In this document: piece by piece, positions 25,250 to 36,900 of the stretch
How positions within the stretch are numbered: position 1 is the first letter of the stretch
Layout of the letters: the number at the start of each line of letters is the position of its first letter
Source of the DNA: Epiperipatus broadwayi
Taxonomy: Eukaryota > Onychophora > Udeonychophora > Euonychophora > Peripatidae
Assembly (NCBI GenBank): GCA_028023455.1
Contig: JAQFVV010006274.1
Location: 5,392,001 to 5,456,000 of the forward strand
Direction: 5' to 3'
DNA: 64,000 nt
Position numbers and translations under genes: made by a program
Notes under the pieces: model-generated
Database searches by the model: none
What the model was told of the DNA's origin: nothing
The model's input: the letters and a program-made list of their open reading frames with translations, nothing else

Positions 25250-26020
25250 GTCAAATGTAAAATAAAAGTAACTTAAATTTTTATTTAAACATACGCAAAA
25301 AAAAAAACCCTTCTTCCAATAATTGTTGTCAATCAAATGTAAAATAAAAGTAACGTAAATTATTATTTAAATATACACAAAAACACCCCTCCCACTAATT
25401 ATTGTCAATCAAATGTAAACCAATAAAAGTAAGATAAATTATTATTTAAACATAACTCAAATTACTATTTGAACATACACCAAAAAAGACCCTATTGTCA
25501 ATAAAAATTAAGAAACAACTATTATTGTCCCATTGTCAAAAATATTATTTGGGAAAAATAATTTATAAACGAAAGAAAGTAAAATTGGTTGTCAATCAAA
25601 TGTAAAATAAAAGTAACTTAAATTTTTATTTAAACATACACAAAAAAACCCCTTCTCCCAATAATTGTTGTCGGCAAGCAAATGTAAAGTAAAAGTAACG
25701 TAAATTATTATTTAATCATACACAAAAACACCCCTCCCACTAATTGTTGTCAATCAAATGTAAACCAATAAAAGTAACGTAAATTATTATTTAAAGATGC
25801 ATAAAAAAAAAACGTTCTCTCTTGAATTTTGTCAATCAAATTTTAAAAAACAGTAATACTATTTTAAAAACCCAAATTACTATTTGAACATACACCAAAA
25901 AAGACCCTCTTGTGAATAAAAATTAAAAAACAACTATTATTGTCACATTGTCAAAAATATTATTTGGGAAAAATAATTTATAAACAAAAGAAAGTAAAAT
26001 TTGTAAACAAAAAAAAAAAG
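25250..26020. repeat. Compound tandem repeat inside the TIR element
   Basis: A unit of about 75-85 bp, with the core TCAATCAAATGTAAAATAAA and a (C/A)-rich spacer such as ACACCCCTCCCACTAAT, occurs about five times. A second block of about 95 bp containing CAACTATTATTGTC and TTTGGGAAAAATAATTTATA follows it. The whole arrangement is itself repeated with a period near 410 bp (25495 matches 25905). So this is a higher-order tandem array with diverged copies. Confidence 0.8.
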
Positions 26021-26819
26021 AAGTCAATATTAATAGTGTAACGTTTTCCGTCTTGCTAGGCCTCTATACGCAATATAAAATGCGCGAGTTGATCAAATTA
26101 TGTCAGAAAGAAGAAAGTTGTATTTCTATTTCTAAAAACATAACTATATTTCCTGATCAACTCGGCCTAGAATTCTTACGATTACAATTGTGAGCTGAAT
26201 CAGTTTTTAATTTATAAATGAGGGTGCCAGAGTCGATTAGACTCACTGATTCTGTGTCAAACATATCGTAACTCATAAATTAAAAAGAAAAAATGCTTTT
26301 GTAAAATAAGCGGTATTATATTTTTACTGTGAATTAGAATTATTCCCTAAATATTACTATTCCTGGAACTTATTCATAACATATTAGCAAAGGTAAATTA
26401 CGTTGTTAAATCTTACTAAACTAATAATAAATTTAATAATAAACACTAATAAATATTATTAATAATGTACAAATGAAAATTGATATTAGAAATATTTTTA
26501 TTCTAACAGATTAAAAATCTGTTTAAGTTAAATTGTGAATTAAATAAACTGGAGAGAACACACACTAATCCAAATATGAATACATTAATAAAAAATAACA
26601 GTTAAACAGTTAAAAGGTTCTTGGTTAAATGAGAGTCTCTTGATCAATTAAATTAAAGTCTCTATTGGGGTTCTATTGTACGTATATTTTTACGAGTTGT
26701 TTGCAAAATGGTTTGTCGACAATTTAGTCACAATCGTGAATAATAAAGAGTCATAGCTTACCGGTAAGTTTAGTGGAAAAGTTGTAGTTTACTATGTATA
26801 GTTTTTTGGGTTAGAATGA

Positions 26820-26990
26820 GCTCGGCCATTGGTTATTAGTTGATCTTGTAGTCTATTCTGAAGGCTAGTTGCAGAAGCTTTTCTAGTGTCCACCTTCTTA
26901 ACGATGTCAGGTAAAGCCCTGGTCTACTCCCGCATGAAGGATTATTTCATCGTGAAGTGGTCTTGGATTTAATAATCCAAAACCAGCCAA
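26820..26990. other. Less AT-rich internal segment of the TIR element
   Basis: This segment has more balanced composition (CTCGGCCATTGG, GCCCTGGTCTACTCCCGC) than its surroundings but no open frame worth calling. It may be a remnant of coding sequence of a parental autonomous element. Confidence 0.3.
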
Positions 26991-27589
26991 ATGAAAAAAC
27001 AGACAAAACAAAACGTTCGTCAAACTGGTCTCTGCCTTTTATATTAGAGGCCCAGTTTTCAGACTTCTGCGTATGTTATTATCATGGTGTTTAGGTTCAT
27101 AATCTTGTACATTCTTTATCATTTTTCAATTACAAAGTTCTCTTTTTTAGCAAATCCATCGGCCATCTTTAATTAGCTAAAATATTTTTCTTTTAGCTTA
27201 TCTTTTTACTTTTGGAATTCTTTTGTTCTCTCCAATTCTACTTTTATTTTTAATTACATTAAAAAAAATACGAATGACAATTTTACCTTTCACTGTACGT
27301 TTTCAAAAAAAAATTATACTAACAAAAAAAATTAAGTTTACTTTTTTTTTTTTTTAGCTTTTACCAAATGCCAATATATTTGTACCATATATAAATAAAC
27401 GGTACAATAGAGAATAGCTAGCCCGGAAATGTTATATTAATATGTTTTTGGTTAGCATTAACACCATCATGTGGCTGACACAATAGATCAGAACACAACC
27501 GAAATCTGTTTAATAAAATCATAACATTACGACTGATGGATGTTCATAGGTTTTTATTTGGAATGAAAGATAAGAGAGCTGTGCATACA

Positions 27590-27790
27590 TAATGGTGTAT
27601 TTATCTGTGATCCAGTGGGAGATGCTATGGGCCGGCTGACCTGGAGTGATCCCATGCAAAGCTACCTCATGCAGTGAAGAGGGTCCCAATGGGGGTTTAA
27701 TAGCCTTGTTCTTGGACCTGAATATGACGAAACGGGTTTGGCTTTCCGATACGCCCGGTGGATGAAGCACTATATATAAAAGTAAACAGA
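27590..27790. other. Unexplained less AT-rich island
   Basis: About 200 bp with GGGCCGGCTGACCTGGAG, GAGGGTCCCAATGGGGG and CGAAACGGGTTTGGCTTTCC, far richer in GC than anything nearby. A 100-codon minus frame (27821-27519) spans it, with a hydrophobic start and then 'IKPPLGPSSLHEVALHGITP', which I do not recognise. It lies 80 bp outside the right target duplication of the TIR element. It could be a SINE body, a structural RNA or a captured exon; none can be shown from the sequence alone. Confidence 0.35.
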
Positions 27791-27821
27791 GCCTGTATGC
27801 ATGCAATGCTTGGATCAACAT

Positions 27822-30350
27822 ATAAAACTTTTAATATCAAAATTATTTAACTAATACCTATGTAATTGGAATATCCGGCGTAATGGTATGATTGAGTTAC
27901 TAAACAGTGTTGGATGACTTAACTAAAATGATAGAAATATTAATCTACCTTGTCTTGATAATTCCTTTATCTTATTACATTAACTTATGTATAAAATTTC
28001 CAAAAACGTTAACACAGAGGTGAATATTCAGTCATAAGTGCTTTTATGACGTATTACAAATAATCATATAGAAGAGTTAGGTGGTGTGGTTATTGAGATT
28101 TATTTCATAGAAAAAAATATTTAATTTTAAATAAACACATTCTATGATTTTAGAACTAGCGTTGTTATTTTTAAATTAGGAAAAACATTTCTCAGAATTA
28201 TTTAATTAGAAAGGCATATTTCTGTTATGCTATTTGATTACGACATTAGAACACAATTAATTTGTTTTTTTCGCAAGCTGGCAAGCATCCGCAATAATGA
28301 AAATAACAAAATATGTTTTTAACTAGTAATGAATTAACCTCCCTACAAAGGGGGGAGGTAAGAGAGAGAGTGAACTTACTTGCAAGTTTAGGAGTTTATC
28401 GGCATATTAATTTAAAAATATAGGAATAAAGTTATCGTAAAATATTGCTGCCGCACGAAAGTGAAATAAGAAAATATTATTATTTCATTGAGGCTTAATG
28501 ACAGGAGATACATTATTAAAGAGTTTATATAGAGAGTTGAATACATATGAGAATCAGGTAAGAAAATTACAAGTTACTGTAGTTAATATTTGATTTCTGA
28601 TCTATCAACTAGGATTACATTATCTTACATTATAGAGATCATTGTATGAAACATTTAGATTAAGGTTTAACTTAAGATTTTATGGATATTAGTCAGCAGC
28701 ATGAATTCTTTACTTTAATCATTAGTAGCGGTCCTCGATGATTGCAGTGTTCATCAGGTTTCGTAGACTAGATCCAGTTTTTCTTTCTTGTTGATCAGGT
28801 AGATAGCAGTTCCACTGTTTAACTTTCAAGTACATTATTATAGTTCATGGGTAGACAGGTTTAGGGTGATACCTTTGTGGAAGATGGTCGGGAAAGGTAG
28901 ATTTTTCCTCTACTCACGGCACATTGATTTGAAAATACGACCAGCATGGAGTTAGTTAGCCATTGTTCTTTAAAAGTAGATGTTCCTTTTTTCTCCCTTC
29001 AAATTCATCCCTATTTATATGTTTGTTAAATTTGTTATGGAATGCTTTTAGTTATGAAACCTGAGGCAGTTTACATACCTTGGCCATCTGCAATTTGCAG
29101 ACCGAATGCACACTTTTGTTCTAATAAATCAGAAAACAATACAACCCAGCCGAACATTCCTCGAAGGATTGTTTCAAAGTTCAAAATCTAATCTTAGATT
29201 TTGAAACTAAATTAAAATGGACAAATTTTTTTACTAATGGGTATTACGTTACATTTCTAAAATTATAATATTTCTAAATTTATTAATGGATTTTATGCTA
29301 ATTAATTTAATTGTGTTCGAGAACATTCGGCATGATTGCATTAGCTTTTCTGACCGCCATTATAATATTTTATATATAATTTTAAATATACAATATATTA
29401 TAAGATATACTAATATAATTATTATTTTATAAGCAATCTCCCATCATTTGTTATAAATACATATCCTTTACACACATATGACTTGAAATTATATAAAATA
29501 TTATTTGTTTATTTAAGATATTAGTAAATATCTTTATCACGGTTATTTTTAAAACTAAAGCAAAAAAATCAGGTTATATAAATGCATATATTAGCATAGG
29601 GGTGGAATTTGAATTTGGTTTGGTGGTGAGAGATTGGAGAGGGCTATGAAGTGCAATCTGACTCTCAGATTGACCTCTTCTATGTATATTTACAATATGT
29701 TATGTTTATTGTATTGAACATATTTTTTATTGGTTCAATATTTTTGCAAAGAAATTAAATATTTATTTTTTTGTGTGTAGTTTTTGTTGGCTTATTTAGT
29801 ATTTAGTTGGGGTTTTTTTTTTGGGGGGGGGGGGTATTTCCTAATAATATTTGTGCTGTTTTTAATATTTAGCAATTAAAGTTTATCTTTTTTTTTTTGT
29901 TTTACATTGTTTTGCCATAAACTTTTTATTAGATTTGCAATAACATTTATATAAAAAGTACGCAACTAATAGAAATGTATTTAAAAAGGTCTAGAAGTAA
30001 AGAAACAAGGTTTTTATTTGTTGTTATCTAGAGGGGAAAAAATGTAAATCATGGGTTAATTGGAGCATAATGAACAAAAAAAAGGAAAATAGAAAATGAG
30101 CTCATATCAAAACTTAAGATTTTTATTGAATTTTTTTTAATTTTAAAAATGTAAATATATTACATGTTTTTCCCATACTGTGTTTATTTAGGGAGGGGAG
30201 GGTGTACATATTCATTTATTGAAGGATAAATAAGATATGTTATTTAAATAAATCTTAATTCTAATACATAAAAAAAAAAAAAACAGAAGTATTGAAGTTA
30301 GATAATTAAAATAATTTGAATGATCTCATAATTTTTTTCCAAATTAGAAG
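27822..30350. other. AT-rich stretch without a recognised gene
   Basis: Nothing coding is recognised. A hairpin made of CCTCCC and GGGAGG lies near 28341-28359. Near 29100-29340, CAACCCAGCCGAACATTCC and GAACATTCGGCATG are partly inverted copies, suggesting a small TIR remnant. A T-run followed by a 13-nt G-run lies at about 29812-29834, and a (G/A)-rich block near 30190. Confidence 0.45.
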
Positions 30351-30665
30351 GGCTAAACTATCAGTTGCAAGATTATTGAAGTTTATTCTAACTAGTGTTA
30401 GTATCAAACTATAATAGCTATACAAGAAAGTTGACAGATTCAAGCCATGAAATATTTCAGGACCTCACATCATTAGCTCTATAAAAAGGGTGACTATTAC
30501 GTTGAATACAATGCCTCTTACTAGAAGAAAGTCAGTCAATTGAATTTTCACAATTTGGTTTCAGGTGTGAAAAAAGATAACACTATTTTTTAAAAAAGTT
30601 GTTCATTCATTTTAAAAACAAAACTTATAATAGTGTCTGCAAATTCTTTAAAATGAGTTTGTCAT
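30350..30665 (+). mobile_element. Possible decayed LINE reverse transcriptase fragment
   Basis: A broken + frame reads 'SIEFSQFGFRCEKR' near 30535-30580, resembling the 'QFGFRkgr' block of LINE reverse transcriptases. It is preceded by 'DLTSLAL' and followed by 'FFKKVVHSF' in another frame. The match is short and the surroundings are decayed, so the call is tentative. Confidence 0.3.
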
Positions 30666-31021
30666 TATGTATATATATATATATGTTACAATGAAAATTT
30701 TCACAGATGAAAAATGCATATTTTTGTGTTCATCCATGTTGTAAAGCTGAATAGTTTCTAGTAAGTTTAAAATATCCCTTAAAAACTGTGTTTATTTGTT
30801 TCACTTTCTATAGTAAACTTTATATTAGAATGCTGGCAATTAAGAAAAGACTGCAAAGTATCCTTTCTACATGATTATAAAAACAAGTATATATTTAAGC
30901 CAAATTGGATTACTAGGTATGTCTAATACTTATTTTTCAAAAAAAAATTCAAAATGATTGGTTATTATAGATGATAATGGTAAGATCTTTGACTGTTTAT
31001 ATTTTTGATATTCATATGTCA

Positions 31022-31110
31022 TCGCATCGGCCAGGACGCGAACCCATACCCGTCTGTAACCAACTACTTGCTTGCAAGGCAGGTACGATAACCTCTCGGC
31101 TAACAACGCT
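31022..31110 (-). repeat. tRNA-like sequence (SINE head or tRNA pseudogene)
   Basis: On the minus strand there is an A-box-like GTTAGCCGAGAGGTTAT (31104-31088) and a B-box-like GGGTTCGCGTCC (about 31044-31033). An anticodon-like loop CTTGCAA lies between them, and the variable region is longer than normal, as in class II tRNAs. The acceptor stem pairs only partly. No CCA or terminator-like T run right after it supports a functional gene. I regard it as a tRNA-derived SINE or pseudogene rather than a working tRNA. Confidence 0.5.
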
Positions 31111-31866
31111 TGACAAAAAAATATATTTTTAAAAAATATTTTCTAGGAATAAAGCTAGAAAACTTTGTAAAGCTTTTCTGATAGATATCTTAGTAAATAA
31201 AATTGTGATATCAAAAGAAGGCATTTCATGTTTATGTATTTTTGTTAATCTGTAACATTTGTAATATGTCAAGAACATTTTTTTAGAATAATTGTTTTTT
31301 ATAAATTAATATTTAAGTTGGAATATTTTTTTTTATATATAGAAAGAGTCCAAAAATCTCAATTAAAAAAAATAATAATATAAATTTTATTTATACGTCT
31401 GAAAATGGTTGTAGATTACTTTTGTATCAAATACAGTTTTAAATATCCAATATACCTCTTTTTTTAAATGTTTGTCGAATTTTTCAGTGGTAACATATAT
31501 TGATTTATCTTTTTACAATATTTAGCATTGAATTAGCATCAACTTTTTATTCAAACATTCACAAGAACAAGTTTTATATATTTATGTATTATTAGTTTAG
31601 AAATCTATATTGGATTTGAAAAGTAAAAAAGAGGAAAATAGTGAGTAAATTTTAAGGAAAATTGCTATGGATCCAGACTTTTGATTAATCTTGATTTATA
31701 CAGAACCACTTATGATTAATAAATGAATAATGTGTTACTTAGATTTTTTTTTTTCTGTTGAAATTTTTTTTAAAAAAAGTTAATCTAATTTTTTTTCCAA
31801 GATATAGGTTAGTTTGAGTTCTTTTTTTTTTTTTAGTATTTTTCTTTCTTTTTATTCTTATGGCAG

Positions 31867-31899
31867 CTGGACCAGCCCATCCTGTAAACCAGTCTGTAG
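31867..31899 (+). CDS. Candidate EML microexon (33 nt)
   Basis: A long pyrimidine tract ending TTATGGCAG precedes 31867, and GTTAGT follows 31899. The exon upstream (18935-19084) ends with one base of a codon. Adding the first two bases here gives an open frame reading 'GPAHPVNQSV' with one base left over, so both ends are again phase 1. Of the three frames, only this phase and one other are open. A 33-nt cassette adding 11 residues to the linker after the EML coiled coil is plausible, because that linker is variable and Pro/Ser-rich. The evidence is splice signals plus phase only; the peptide is too short for a family match. Confidence 0.5.
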
Positions 31900-33930
31900 G
31901 TTAGTGAATGTTGAAGTCACTTGTATTTATTATTGTATCTATAAGTTTTTATGCAAGCATTTTTTGATTGATAGCTTTATTTAAAAACTTTATCAGGGCA
32001 ATCTAATATTTTGGTATTGAAAATTTGTTCAGAGTTGTTAAACATAAATACTTGTTTTAAACTAAATTATATAATTGATTATAAAGTAATTTTGACATGC
32101 AAATTTTTGTTTTCCAGAATTTTAAATAGAAAGTAATTTGATTGCTCTGATAAAGTAAAAAATATATAAAATTTTTGCTTACTGATTTCCAAATATCTTT
32201 TGAAATATATTCATATGGTTTCTTTACTATTTTAAAATGTTTTTAAATAATAAAATTTTTCTTGTTTGTATGTTTATCTTGATTTGTGTTATTCACTTAT
32301 GAGTTTTTAGGGAAAGGCATAATGAGCAGAAATTGAATATTTTTTTTTTCTTTTATAGTAACAAATTGTACATTTCAAATTATGTAGTAAGACAGGATTT
32401 CCTCTCAATATCCTAATGCACAAGGATTTTTTTTTTTTTTTGAGAAAGGAAAAGCATTTGAATACTGTTGAGATGTAAGTTGAGAAAGAAAATCTAAAAG
32501 AAGTTTTTTTACTTAAATTTAAAAAAGGAATAACGAGAATATATTAAAAGAAATTGATGAATGAATTTAAGAAGGATATTTATATGGGAAAAATACAAAT
32601 AGTTAGAAATTGAAAGCAAAAAGTTGAATCTTTGGCATGGGTCTTAAAGAAAAAAAAAGAGAAACTCAACAACTATTTCAATCAAAGTACAATAATCATT
32701 TATTTTAGCTCATAAATTCCAAGAAAAAGCTTCTGATTATAGTAATTAATATTAAATTGATTGTATGTTTTTAAAATCAAAGTAGAAATAGTTTAAACAT
32801 TGCATGAACTTATTTTACCGGAAGCATGTAATCACATATTGCAAAAGAGAAAATAGAAATAAAAAAGAATAAAGAATAATTAAGCCAAGTAAGATTTTAA
32901 ATATATAACACAATTTTAAAATGTGTTAAAGGGATGATAAGTAGAATTGTTTTTCAATCTCTACATTTCATATAGTATTCATTATGAATAATTATGGGTA
33001 TGAATATAAAAATTTGTAAATGTTTAAATTCTTTTGCCCCTAAAACACAAGTTTAAAAAAATCATATCAAATATTCCTCTGTTAGACATGTATAATGAGA
33101 AATAATAAGAGATATTCTCTTTTCATAATAGACATAGCAAAGATATCTAGCAGGACTTTAGACAAAAATCACATGAACAATCATTAAAAACTGGTGATGT
33201 TTTAAAAGACTACACCAACATTATTTTTTATTAGTTAAGAAAACAATAAACTGTTAAAATATTAGATTATGAAAAGAATAAGATTTTAAAAATATTGCTA
33301 TAATTGTTGGAAAATAAAAAACAAATTGTTTATTCATGTTTAAATTATTTTCAATAAAATTAAGATAAAGGGCTACAATGATTATTAGAGCCTTTATTGA
33401 TATTCTCTATAATTTTTGACAAGGCTAGACTACAATTTGGTGAGTAGAAAATGAAATTTTTTTTAATGACAGATTTTGCTTATCAAATTGAATTCTAACA
33501 AATATGAGATATATAAAGGTATAGGCTAATTTTAAAAAATTTGGAACTTATTATCTATTATCATAGTCAGTTGCTTGAAAGAGACATTTGAACACCAAAA
33601 TTACAGCCTGAAACTATAGTCATTTCGTCAAACAAATTTTTCTCCTTGCTCAGAAAGTAAAGATGTTAAATTAAATAGTAATTGAAGTTGATGAGAATGA
33701 AATGAATTATCAATATTGATGGTAAAGGATTGAAAAAAAAATCATTAGAAATAAAAATGTATAAAATGAATCAGAAAATCAATGTGACAAAAATTATTGG
33801 CTGTCTCACTGTAAAGTTTAAAGAATTTATAATAAATGAAATCAACTTATATATATATAGATGGAAGTTTAAGATAAGTAAAAAATTGAGTAAGAAAACA
33901 TTTTGAGCTTTATATTGTACCCTTACTTCT
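31900..33930 (+). other. Presumed EML intron, decayed sequence
   Basis: Donor-side intron sequence if the microexon is real. Between 32.4 and 33.9 kb the + strand is rich in AAAT/GAAA with phrases resembling decayed LINE coding sequence, but no motif is clear enough to call. Confidence 0.4.
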
Positions 33931-36900
33931 CGATATATAATATAGTCTGAAATACGTCTAGCTCAATTGAATTATTATGTTTAATTAAAATTTGCATATC
34001 TATCTTTAATATACTTTTATACTATCACATTCTAATTAAATTTATTATCAATTATCAAAATCAATATAATTCTATATTATGTATTTACTAAATAAGTATC
34101 AATCAAAAATCATGAGACTGTGAAGTAAAGTTACAAAGCAATAAGTAGATTTACATCGAATCAATATCTCCCAAGATATTGTCTCAATGGCATAAGAATA
34201 CTATTACCTCCTTATTAACTTAATACTACATCTACAGCATTCTTATGGCTTTTAAAATAAAATAAACTATCTTTAATAATAATAAATAAATAAATCTTAA
34301 CTTTTAATTTTAAAAAAAAAAATATAATTAAATAATCTCAGGTTCTTCTAATAATCTTAAAGTAATAATAACTTATGTAAATAAGTATGATAAGGGATTT
34401 TATATCAAACCTAAATACACCTAACTTATTCTAATAATAATAATACTCAATACTAATCTTAGGGTATAACTTAATCTTATTTATTTCTGTTATATCATCA
34501 ATCATCAAATAAATAATAATATGTATATCTTTTATTTTCATATAGTATCTTAATTTTTAGAATAGATCAAAATCTTATAATTTAATAACCTGTGGCAACA
34601 AATAATAATGTTGTTCTCTTATATCGTGTTATAATTACCTTATGACCATAATAATATTATATGTTAATGTCAATCAATTCTCATAAAATGATAATCAGGA
34701 AAATATTGTATTTATTTCTAAAATAATATTAATAAATTCACATTGGGCAAATATTATGTTTATTCAAATTATCTGCTGTCAAGTGCTGTGGTGCAAAATA
34801 ATGAACTCGACACACTTTTAAAACAAATTAAACAAATTTATTTACATTAACTTTAATTAAGAATCTATTTACAATATTTACAGTTCAAAATTAGAAAACA
34901 AAGAAAATAAAATATAAGAAAATAATAATACAAAATGTTTACACTGTTATTAACTTATACTCTTAAGAAATAATTTACATTCTTTTAAAATGCTGTACTA
35001 ATAACATTGAAGTATGTTTTTCGAACTTACACTTTAAATACATATCAGTAAGCTTCAATTATTACAAATAAATTTATGTAAATACTGTTTATGTAGCATA
35101 TGTAAACAATAAAACTTTAATAATTAAAGTTGCTACATCAATTAAGTATTAATGTTATTCATTCCACAATGTAATAGTATGTGTTCACTTTACTATTAGT
35201 ACTACTTTAATATTACAATATAGAAATTAATGTATCTTTGTAATGTAATAACAAATAATTGATTATAACTTTATATTTCACTTAATGCAATTCATGCTAC
35301 ATGTTTTATCAAATATGCATTACATACATGTATTGTTAAAATAATAATATTATTTAAATCATTCATTAATTTCAAATTCATAAAGTATTATATTAGATAA
35401 ATTCTATGATTCTTTTCTATGTAAAATTATTACTTTACTTTATGTGTTATACTACTCCTTCTTAATAAATTTCTATCTACAAAATATTTTCTAAAACTTA
35501 TATAAAATTTCCGGAAAACAATCTTCAACTTTAAATAAAATACTAATTATCCAAACTATTTATACTTCATCATCTATACTTGGTAAACCTTCAATCCAAA
35601 TATAAACTTCTCCATAAAACTTAACGTAATTTATCCAATAAAAAAAAAAATAAAATACAGACTTTTAAATCTCTTCCTAATTTACAAATAACAAATAATT
35701 ACTTATAAATAATAAATCTAATTCTAATACTATAACGTAAAAAAAAAAATATCAAAATTTATTTACGAAAGAATCATATAATTATTTCTAAGCTTTTATG
35801 TAATGTTGTATCATATTTATATCATAAATTCAAATTATGCATATTTAAATAAAACTGTCACTGCCAATATAATATGTGTGTATTCTTAAAATATTTATAC
35901 ATTCATTCAACAATAACATATCCTTTGGTTGATCTAAAGAAAAACATATTAATACATCAAAATTATTATTATTATACAATTTTTACCATAAATAATGATT
36001 TAATGTACAGTCCATCTTCCAATATTCTTCGGAATTACAGCTTCATAAAATAATTCACATTTATACTCACGATCATTCTTTAAAATATTATGTGTTGTAT
36101 TAAATATAAAATAAACTTATGCAATTAATCATTATATTATTTTTAGTTATTATTTAAAGAAATGTACCTATCTCATTTTTAATAGATTAATAATATTTAA
36201 ATTTTATGTTAGATAAATAAACAGAATTCATATTACGTAACTCCAGCGATGTCTTCTTTTCACCATACAGTTCTTTAATCCTAGGCACATATTCACTAGA
36301 ACACCATTTCCTGTTCCATTACATCACGTGTTTCTTTAAAAGTTTATGAAAAATGAAAACGTTCTTTTTTTTAAAAATAAGTTCCCCAAAAAAAAAAAAA
36401 ATTAAATTAAAACAGTTTATAGGATCTTGATTTAGTTCTTTTAAGAATATTATTCAAAAGTTATTATTTTAATTTAGTCTATAGTTTATAAAAATTTATA
36501 TTTAATTATTTTTAAAATTGACTTGGACGTCCATGTATTACTTGCGCATTCCTTAACAAAATATCCAGGTAAGAATAAGTTTCTTCATCTAAAACAACCA
36601 GCGTTTAGATTATTTCAATATAATAATTTTTATTATATTAAGACTTTTAGCTAATTATATTTTCAATTTATTTGCCTTTCAAAATTGTCAACATTCAGTC
36701 TTTTAAAACATAAAGACTTAGCAAGGCAAGTATTTATAAAAACTACTTTTATTTTTAATATCTTTCCTTAAGATATATATTTAAATTTATATTTTACAAA
36801 AATACTTTCTTTATAAAGAAGTATTTTATTCTTTAAAATATTTAATTTTCTAATAGTCAATAGCAATTAGCTTTTAAAATTATATACTGTCCAAAATATT

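Larger units (their letters stand above)
24593..27500. mobile_element. 2.9-kb terminal-inverted-repeat element with 8-bp target duplication
   Basis: The left end 24593-24634 starts GGTTGTGTTCTGATC, and its reverse complement ends at 27500. The first 28 bp match perfectly, and the match continues with a few differences to about 42 bp. Both ends are directly flanked by GAAATCTG (24585-24592 and 27501-27508), an 8-bp target site duplication. This is strong structural evidence for a cut-and-paste DNA transposon. An 8-bp duplication is known for hAT, P, Merlin, Sola1 and some others; the TIR does not match the CAG start typical of hAT. I find no intact transposase: the 85-codon frame at 24781-25038 shows no motif I know. 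The interior carries tandem repeats. Probably a non-autonomous element of unassigned superfamily. Confidence 0.75.

Noticed and set aside
27519-27821. 100-codon minus frame as a secreted protein gene
   Set aside because: Hydrophobic start comes from a simple AT-rich part and there is no family match or splice context; kept only as an unexplained island.
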